Assembly: GCA_023053685.1 (NCBI GenBank)
Contig: JALIGW010000004.1
Location: 79,491,861-79,555,860, forward strand
DNA length: 64,000 bases
Reading direction: 5' to 3'
Source of the DNA: Diadophis punctatus similis
Taxonomy: Eukaryota; Chordata; Lepidosauria; Squamata; Dipsadidae
Shown here: positions 61,301-64,000 of the stretch, piece after piece
Position numbering within the stretch: position 1 is the stretch's first letter
Layout of the letters: the number at the start of each line of letters is the position of its first letter
The notes under the pieces: model-generated
Told to the model about the DNA's origin: nothing
The model's input: the letters and a program-made list of their open reading frames with translations, nothing else
Database searches by the model: none
Translations under genes and position numbers: made by a program

Positions 61301-62775
61301 GTGACAAACAATTCAACTTGGAAAGAAGTAGTTTTATTATTTTACCATTTTCCATGAACGCTTGGTGAACTTACGAGCTGCTTTGATCTGTTTCTGAGAG
61401 GCCTTGTATCTTAACTGTCCCAGTCCAAGAACTGAATAGTGATCCTGATTCTGGGAAGGGAAAACAAAATACGAATATTTATAGCAGCCTCAGGTTAATA
61501 ACAAGTGCCCACAGAAACTATAACATGAAGAAATTATATCCCCACCCCACCCCATCCCCAGTAGTCTCTCCCTTGTTTAGTTGTCTGTCTTGCCACTACT
61601 GAAGTTATTGCATTTTGCTTATAACTGGTAGACTTGCAAGAGTTTGTGCAGTGGCCGTTTGAAGTTACGACGACACTGGGGGGAAAATGACTTACGACCG
61701 TTTTTCACATGACTGTTGCAGAATGTGAGATCAACACTCAGAGGCTTGGCAAGTGACTCATATTTATGACGGTTGCAGTGTCCCAGAGTCATGTGATTAT
61801 CTTTTGTGACCTTCTGACAAGCGAGGTCAATAGAAATGCATAATAGTGCCACATTTTATATATATATATAAATATATATATATATAATACACCGTATTTT
61901 TTGGAGTATAAGACGCACCTTTTTGCCCCCAAAAAGAGGGTTGAAATGTCGGTGCGTCTTATATACCCAATACAGCCATTTTTGGCTTCCCGAAGCCCCA
62001 CTCCTGCATCTCATTTTTGCGAAAAATGGGGGCATTTTTTGCAAAAATGGGGGCATTTTTGCCTTCCCCCACCCCCTAGGAGTGCTCTGCAGGTTTCCCA
62101 AACCCTCTGCATGCCTCGTTTTTGCAAAAAAAAAAAAAAGGCCAAAGAACGGGCCATTTTTTGCAAAAATGGAGGTGTTTTTGCCTTCTAATTACCCCAT
62201 CTAGCATGACTGGAAGAGGAATTCTGGGAGTTGAAGTCCACTAGTCTTAAAGCAGTCAAGTTTGAAGACCCCTGGGTTAGGGGTGCAAGGGCCTTCAAAC
62301 TTGGCAAGTTTAAGACTTGTGGACTTCAACTCCCATTCCTGAGCTAGCATGACTGGAGGAGGAATTCTGGGAGTTGAAGTCCACAAGTCTTAAAGGTGTC
62401 AAGTTTGAAGTTTTTAAAAAGTGTACATGGTTGTAAAAAGTGTACATGGTTGTAAAATGTATTCTGCTATACTGGTATTTTATTAAATAATATATTACTA
62501 CACCATTTGGTTCAGAATACTTTTTTCCTTGTTTTCCTCCTCTAAAATCTAGGTGCGTCTTATACTCCGAAAAATACGGTATACCTTCCAATCTTTGGGA
62601 TCCAGAGTTTTCAACATGGGAAATTCTTCTAGTTGTAATTCTTCATCTCCCGACTCTTCGGAGAGTTCTTTCTCATCTTCTAATTCTTGGAAAGAGGCAG
62701 AAACATGGATGTTTCTCCTCCTCACAAAGGCTTCAAACCATCTTCCCACGGGTTCCACTTGGCAGAGCACGGAAG
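39456..62775 (-). CDS. DNAJC2: DNAJC2 (MPP11/ZRF1, zuotin-related), exons 2-17
   Basis: This is the J-protein of the mammalian ribosome-associated complex (with HSPA14); it also acts in chromatin through its SANT domains. Exons, 5' to 3': 62775-62585, 61450-61375, 59916-59818, 57250-57109, 56788-56708, 55586-55521, 54469-54378, 54284-54163, 51882-51733, 50550-50462, 50369-50300, 47167-46983, 44383-44283, 42837-42730, 41154-41000 and 39530-39456 (stop TGA 39458-39456). Together with 1 nt from exon 1 they give 600 residues and all phases fit. Adding the roughly 21 residues of human exon 1 gives 621, the human length as I recall. The J domain (DHYSVLGLG, then HHPDK) is in exons 3-5 as I number them, a long charged helix ([15 protein letters not shown]) follows, and the two SANT/Myb domains begin [11 protein letters not shown] and [11 protein letters not shown]. 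The C-terminus is [15 protein letters not shown]...TKK. Exon 1 was not found before base 64000. The exon 2 donor is in a transposon target-site duplication. Confidence 0.96.
39608..39850. mobile_element. hAT MITE, CAGGGGGGCCAAAACCC type
   Basis: The left end is CAGGGGGGCCAAAACCC and the right end is GGTTTGGGATCGTTC (eroded), with a perfect TSD CCTTAGCA. It is in the last DNAJC2 intron. Confidence 0.75.
40125..40486. mobile_element. TA-type MITE, DNAJC2 last intron
   Basis: TA-flanked full-length copy: CAGGTAGTCCTCGACTTGCG to CAAGTCGAGGACTCCCTG. Confidence 0.8.
40682..40927 (-). mobile_element. Second tRNA-derived SINE family, DNAJC2 last intron
   Basis: Reverse copy: TTTAATGACTCCATAATCCC through GATCGAACTCACAAGTC to CCACCACACCACTC. 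It ends about 75 bp from the exon at 41000. Confidence 0.75.
41600..42290. repeat. GC-rich direct and inverted unit array, DNAJC2 intron
   Basis: A unit with CCCATCCAGTAAGACCCTGC, GGCCCACTTCTGCTTGC and GGAGCAGGAGGCTGAG (41650-41760) recurs directly at about 41890-41980 and in inverted orientation at about 42110-42235. A segment around TGGCTTACCTCAGGG and CATCCACGCCCCGACAC (41819-41870) is inverted at 42010-42065. It is flanked by a hAT at 42291. Family unknown. Confidence 0.75.
42291..42632. mobile_element. hAT MITE related to the GGTTCG-rich family
   Basis: It runs from CAGAGGTGGGTTCCTGCCGG to GGAAGCAACCCGCTGCTG with a perfect TSD TGCGGGGC (42283-42290, 42633-42640). It ends 98 bp from a DNAJC2 exon. 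Confidence 0.8.
42838..43677. other. DNAJC2 intron, nothing recognised
   Basis: AT-rich sequence without clear repeats, TSDs or conserved frames. Confidence 0.5.
43678..43908 (+). mobile_element. tRNA-derived SINE with (CAAT)n tail, DNAJC2 intron
   Basis: The head is GAGCCGAGGTGGCGCAGCGG. The tail GGCGGTATATAAATCC runs into (AATC)n and (AATA)n tracts. Confidence 0.85.
43905..44005. repeat. (CAAT)n and (AAAT)n at a SINE tail
   Basis: About 10 CAAT units continue the SINE end and change to AAAT-type repeats. Confidence 0.9.
44537..44949. mobile_element. Diverged TA-type MITE
   Basis: CAGGTAATCCTTAACATATG to CATAAGTCAAGGACTAC with little conserved interior. Confidence 0.5.
45005..45280 (+). 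mobile_element. CR1 3' end, DNAJC2 intron
   Basis: Contains GGAATTTCCTGATAGTGAGA, CAGTGGAACGGCTTGCCTCC and TGACCTCCAAGAGCTCC, a forward CR1 tail. Confidence 0.72.
45430..45878 (+). mobile_element. Non-LTR retrotransposon C-terminus plus 3' tail
   Basis: The frame ending at 45710 reads [40 protein letters not shown] and [14 protein letters not shown], the typical end of a Jockey-superfamily reverse transcriptase. The 3' tail GTACGCCGCCCTGAGTCCTC then GGGCGGCATAGAAGAACC leads straight into (AAAAT)n. Confidence 0.8.
45879..46453. repeat. (AAAAT)n array after a LINE tail, DNAJC2 intron
   Basis: About 570 bp of AAAAT-type pentamers directly following GAACCTCCAAAT of the LINE 3' end. Confidence 0.94.
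46558..46939. mobile_element. TA-type MITE, DNAJC2 intron
   Basis: CAGGTAGTCCCCAACTTACG to ATGTCCAGGACTACC; it ends 44 bp from the exon at 46983. Confidence 0.78.
47345..47640 (+). mobile_element. L1 3' end fragment
   Basis: Same sequence as at 34900, without the internal insertion: GGATGGCTGCAAAAGTTGAT to ATTCTATTGCACCAAAAAG. Confidence 0.72.
48207..48424 (+). mobile_element. tRNA-derived SINE, Sauria type
   Basis: Contains TTGATCCTGACCGGCTCAAG and tail GTATATAAGTCTAAGTTC, followed by a short (TTCC)n. Confidence 0.82.
48468..48700 (+). mobile_element. tRNA-derived SINE, Sauria type, second in tandem
   Basis: A second copy follows the first by about 45 bp, with head GTGGCACAGTGGTTAGAATG and B-box-like GAGTTCGATCCTG. 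Confidence 0.83.
48701..49748. other. DNAJC2 intron, nothing recognised
   Basis: AT-rich; a minus-strand open frame of 140 codons (49118-48696) resembles no protein I know and is probably chance. Confidence 0.45.
49749..50106. mobile_element. TA-type MITE, DNAJC2 intron
   Basis: TA-flanked full-length copy: CAGGTAGTCCTCGACTTACA to AAGTTGAGGACTACCTG. Confidence 0.82.
50846..51000 (+). pseudogene. Orphan reelin-like exon in a DNAJC2 intron
   Basis: A 155-bp open segment encodes [20 protein letters not shown] followed by [20 protein letters not shown] and [11 protein letters not shown]. It is preceded by a polypyrimidine tract and AG (CTCTTGAG) and followed by AAG/GTAAAC, the form of a real internal exon. 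From memory it closely resembles one reelin repeat (the segment ending HDLTPTEGWIMQFK). RELN lies farther along human 7q22, but no neighbouring reelin exons are visible here. It is on the strand opposite DNAJC2. It is either a duplicated exon fragment (pseudo-exon) or an exon of an unrecognised gene. Identity was not checked by alignment. Confidence 0.6.
51001..51732. other. DNAJC2 intron flanking the reelin-like exon
   Basis: ACAGTGTGTTGTCTGGGTAT (51116-51135) also occurs near 35055 in slightly changed form, so part of this flank is an unnamed repeat. A 133-codon frame (51369-51770) has no recognisable features and overlaps a real DNAJC2 exon on the other strand. Confidence 0.45.
52043..52256. 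mobile_element. hAT MITE, CAGGGGTGAAAT family
   Basis: The ends are CAGGGGTGAAATCC and GAATTTCACCACTG. The expected 8-bp TSD is not clear here. Confidence 0.65.
52356..52715. mobile_element. TA-type MITE, right end lost
   Basis: CAGGTACTCCTTGGCTTACG to TGAACTGTCACTAAAAGAAC, then a GGGAGTTGAAGTCCAC-type fragment (52735-52805). Confidence 0.72.
52912..53406. mobile_element. Same inverted-repeat family, DNAJC2 intron
   Basis: The ends read ACCATATTTTTCAGACTATA and its complement GTCTGAAAAATACGGT. The interior contains an inverted duplication around CCGGAATACCGACGATCAGC and GATTGTCGGTATTCCGG. No clear TSD was found. Confidence 0.7.
53977..54112. mobile_element. 136-bp foldback hAT MITE
   Basis: It is a near-perfect palindrome from CAGTGTTTCCCAACCTTGGC to its complement, with a perfect TSD GTTTATAG. 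The loop is only a few bases (around GCCAGCGAATGCTGGC). Confidence 0.9.
54985..55160 (+). mobile_element. CR1 3' end fragment
   Basis: CAGTGGAACGACTTGCCTCC through GGTTGGACTAGCAGACC to CCAACTCTATTATTCTAAG. Confidence 0.75.
56040..56155 (+). mobile_element. CR1 3' end running into (TATTC)n
   Basis: GGGGGTTGGACTAGAAGACC and CCAAGGTCCCTTCCACC are followed without a break by TTATTCTATTCTATTC, so the microsatellite starts from the LINE tail. Confidence 0.78.
56148..56462. repeat. (TATTC)n/(TATGC)n/(TTTTC)n/(CCATC)n array after a CR1 tail
   Basis: The array starts in the CR1 end and passes through four related pentamers in blocks. Confidence 0.93.
56893..56985. mobile_element. Fragment of the same inverted-repeat family
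   Basis: It contains GGAGTATAAGACGCACCC and ends ATACTCTGAAAAATACGGTA, the right half of the element seen at 37278. Confidence 0.6.
57605..57815 (+). mobile_element. L1 3' end fragment
   Basis: Third copy: CTTTCCACATGGAGGCTGCTTC to TTATTTTATTGCAACAG. It lies 5' of the hAT at 57948. Confidence 0.65.
57948..58207. mobile_element. hAT MITE, CAGGGGTCAGCAACC family
   Basis: The ends are CAGGGGTCAGCAACC and GGTTGCCGACCCTTG with a perfect TSD CTATAAGG. Confidence 0.87.
58246..58972. mobile_element. TA-type MITE split by a solo LTR
   Basis: GGGTAGTCCTTGACTAATGA to GTAAGTCGAGGACGACC, interrupted by the LTR 58367-58693 with duplicated GGAAC. Confidence 0.78.
58367..58693. mobile_element. Solo LTR, 327 bp, nested in a MITE in a DNAJC2 intron
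   Basis: It begins TGTTAGAGAGAATAAA and ends ACTACGTGACA with a perfect 5-bp TSD GGAAC (58362-58366 and 58694-58698). The MITE reads through on both sides. It differs from the other three LTRs. Confidence 0.82.
59270..59537. mobile_element. hAT MITE, CAGGGGTGAAAT family
   Basis: The ends are CAGGGGTGAAAT and ATTTCACCACTG. Flanks GTGTGAGT and GTGTGGGT match at 7 of 8. The core resembles the element at 6609. Confidence 0.82.
59973..60507. mobile_element. hAT MITE carrying a 260-bp palindrome, DNAJC2 intron
   Basis: The ends are CAGTGGTGGCGAACC and GGTTCGCCACCACGG with a perfect TSD CCTTAGAC (59965-59972, 60508-60515). The core 60165-60425 is a large inverted repeat centred near 60290, with arms rich in ACCGGAAGTGC. 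Confidence 0.88.
60516..60678. mobile_element. Truncated hAT MITE of the same family
   Basis: It begins CAGTGATGGCGAATCTATGG directly after the TSD of the preceding element and is interrupted by the hAT at 60687. No matching right end was found after 61136. Confidence 0.65.
60687..61128. mobile_element. hAT MITE of the same family, nested in another hAT
   Basis: The ends are CAGGGGTGTCAAACTC and GAGTTTGACACCCCTG with a perfect TSD CCATAGAC (60679-60686, 61129-61136). The interior has several copies of the GCCTCC...CTCTGCCAG block in both orientations. Confidence 0.88.
61626..61835. mobile_element. TA-type MITE, 5' part
   Basis: CTGGTAGACTTGCAAGAG, AAGTTACGACGACACTGG and TATTTATGACGGTTGCAGTG show the conserved order; the 3' half is missing. 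Confidence 0.65.
61891..62580. mobile_element. Inverted-repeat element (ACCGTATTTTT... ends) abutting DNAJC2 exon 2
   Basis: The terminal inverted repeats of about 28 bp are ACCGTATTTTTTGGAGTATA and its complement at the right end, with 4-bp direct repeats ATAC outside. The interior holds repeated GCAAAAATGGGG blocks and a nested foldback (GGGAGTTGAAGTCCAC, both orientations, 62205-62410). The right end lies 5 bp from the exon. Confidence 0.75.
62579..62584 (-). other. DNAJC2: DNAJC2 intron 2 donor overlapping a transposon TSD
   Basis: On the minus strand exon 2 ends TGGAAG and the intron begins GTATACCG. The bases GTAT (plus-strand ATAC 62581-62584) are one copy of a 4-bp repeat that flanks the inverted-repeat element 61891-62580; the other copy is 61887-61890. 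Positions +5 and +6 of the donor come from the element end. Confidence 0.75.
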
Positions 62776-62908
62776 CTGTGAAGACAAGCACTAGAAAAGT
62801 TATACATCCTCAAACGTTGAGGTCATCTCTATCAGATGTCATTAGCATGTAGCAATTTCACTCGTGAGCACTCGGGTGCCCTATCATTGAACTGTGGCAA
62901 TAAAAACA

Positions 62909-63530
62909 GAGAGCGCCAGTTTGGTCTAGGAGTTAAAGCACCAGGCTAGAAACTGGGAGACGGTGAGTTCTAGTTCTGCCTTAGGCATGAAAACTGGCTG
63001 GGTGACTTCAGGCCGATCACCAGGAGACTGAGAGTTCTAGTCCGGCCTTAGGCGGGAAAAGCCCGTTGGGTGACTTCAGGCCAATCACCAGGAGACTGGA
63101 AGTTCTAGTCCGGCCTTAGGCGTGAAAAGCCCGCTGGGTGACTTCAGGCCAATCACCAGGAGACTGAGAGTTCTAGTCCGGCCTTAGGCATGAAAGCCAG
63201 CTGGGTGGCTTTGGGCCAATCACCAGGAGATGGTGAGTTCTAGTCCTGCCTTAGGCATGAAAGCCAGCTGGGTGGCTTTGGGCCAATCACCAGGAGACTG
63301 AGAGTTCTAGTCCCGCCTTAGGCGTGAAAGCCTGCTGGATGACTTCAGGCCAATCACCAGGAAACTGAGAGTTCTAGTCCGGCCTTAGGTCTGAAAGCCA
63401 GATGACTTTGGGCCAGTCCTCAGCCCATCCCATCTCATAGGATTGCTGTTGTGGGGAAAATAGGGGGAAGAAGCTATGTTCAATGCTGTGAATTATTTAT
63501 AAAAATAATAAATGCAGATATAGATAAATA
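62909..63530 (+). repeat. Same SINE with internal minisatellite (about 66 bp x 7), DNAJC2 intron 1
   Basis: The tRNA-like head (AGTTTGGTCTAGGAGTTAAA) is followed by about 7 units containing GGGTGACTTCAGGCC, CAATCACCAGGAGAC and GAGTTCTAGTCC. These are the complement of the 32.7-kb array unit. The normal SINE 3' end (GGATTGCTGTTGTGGGGAAA, TTATTTATAAAAATAATAAA) closes it. Confidence 0.85.
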
Positions 63531-64000
63531 AATGGGGAGTCTTCTCATATGTACAAAAGACAACTGGGTAATTTTGATCTACTCACATTCTTTCAACCTT
63601 AGACTGAGAAGCTGAAAAGCACCCAAGAATAAATTATTGCCAAACCACTTCCCACAATGTTGCCAAGAAACCTGTTTATGTATTTACCAGTCAAGATTGA
63701 AACAAAGGACACATAAAACAACAGTTAAAACTGAGTAAAGCCAACATAAACCAGAAAAAGTAACAGCCAGAAAAGTATATCCTTTTGCTAGTCTGTACCC
63801 AAGAAAAAAAACCTATATAAATATTTATAATCGGGGGTTCCTTAGAAATGAGTAAAATTCATTTCCTGAAAATACTTTTATCGGAGCAACAATAGATGTC
63901 TGCAGAATTAAAGAATGAAACAAAGACATTTTCTCCAACAGAGAAAATCCATATTCTCTGTCTTTCTAGAATGCGCAGTTGCACCATTACTAGTGATAGC
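63531..64000. other. DNAJC2 intron 1, nothing recognised
   Basis: No CpG enrichment and no candidate for DNAJC2 exon 1 or the divergent PSMC2 promoter. Confidence 0.5.

Noticed and set aside
62776..64000. Search for DNAJC2 exon 1 and a bidirectional promoter with PSMC2
   Set aside because: No CpG enrichment, no short ATG exon ending in a phase-1 donor; probably beyond the right edge.

Overview
This is a stretch of vertebrate nuclear DNA, almost certainly from a squamate reptile and most likely an advanced snake. The evidence is spliced vertebrate genes with long repeat-filled introns, many tRNA-derived SINEs of the Sauria type, CR1/L2-like LINE tails that run into pentanucleotide microsatellites, GATA/GACA (Bkm-type) tracts, and many small hAT elements with intact 8-bp target-site duplications (TSDs). 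The species call is an inference.

Three protein-coding genes are present in the order NAPEPLD(-), PMPCB(+), DNAJC2(-), matching human 7q22 synteny as I remember it. (1) 1-13.6 kb: the 5' half of NAPEPLD, with two coding exons (6042-5760 and 1696-1050) encoding 304 residues including the HNHYDH metal-binding motif. The last coding part lies off the left edge. A CpG-rich block at about 12.1-13.56 kb, next to two tandem-repeat arrays, is the probable promoter. (2) 13.6-22.4 kb: intergenic and repeat-rich, with a 2.6-kb L1 that keeps ORF1 but has no ORF2, solo LTRs, a LINE reverse-transcriptase tail and microsatellites. (3) 22.4-39.3 kb: PMPCB complete, 13 coding exons and 489 codons, with a compact GC-box/E-box/ETS promoter and a poly(A) signal. 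(4) 39.4-62.8 kb: DNAJC2 (MPP11/ZRF1), 16 exons (human exons 2-17) encoding the last 600 residues through the stop. The first exon, about 21 codons, is beyond the right edge. PMPCB and DNAJC2 converge, with poly(A) signals only about 140 bp apart.

The genes are housekeeping and look intact: mitochondrial presequence cleavage (PMPCB), ribosome-associated J-protein and chromatin factor (DNAJC2), and N-acylethanolamine synthesis (NAPEPLD). They do not form a joint system. The unusual content is in how mobile DNA meets them. A solo LTR and an unrelated inverted-repeat element have each inserted exactly at a 5' splice site, so that the TSD is the splice donor (PMPCB intron 5, DNAJC2 intron 2). PMPCB intron 3 uses a GC donor. 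A reelin-like exon sits alone in a DNAJC2 intron. Other notable items are a SPIN-like hAT element, large palindromes, and a SINE-core minisatellite that expanded independently in two introns.
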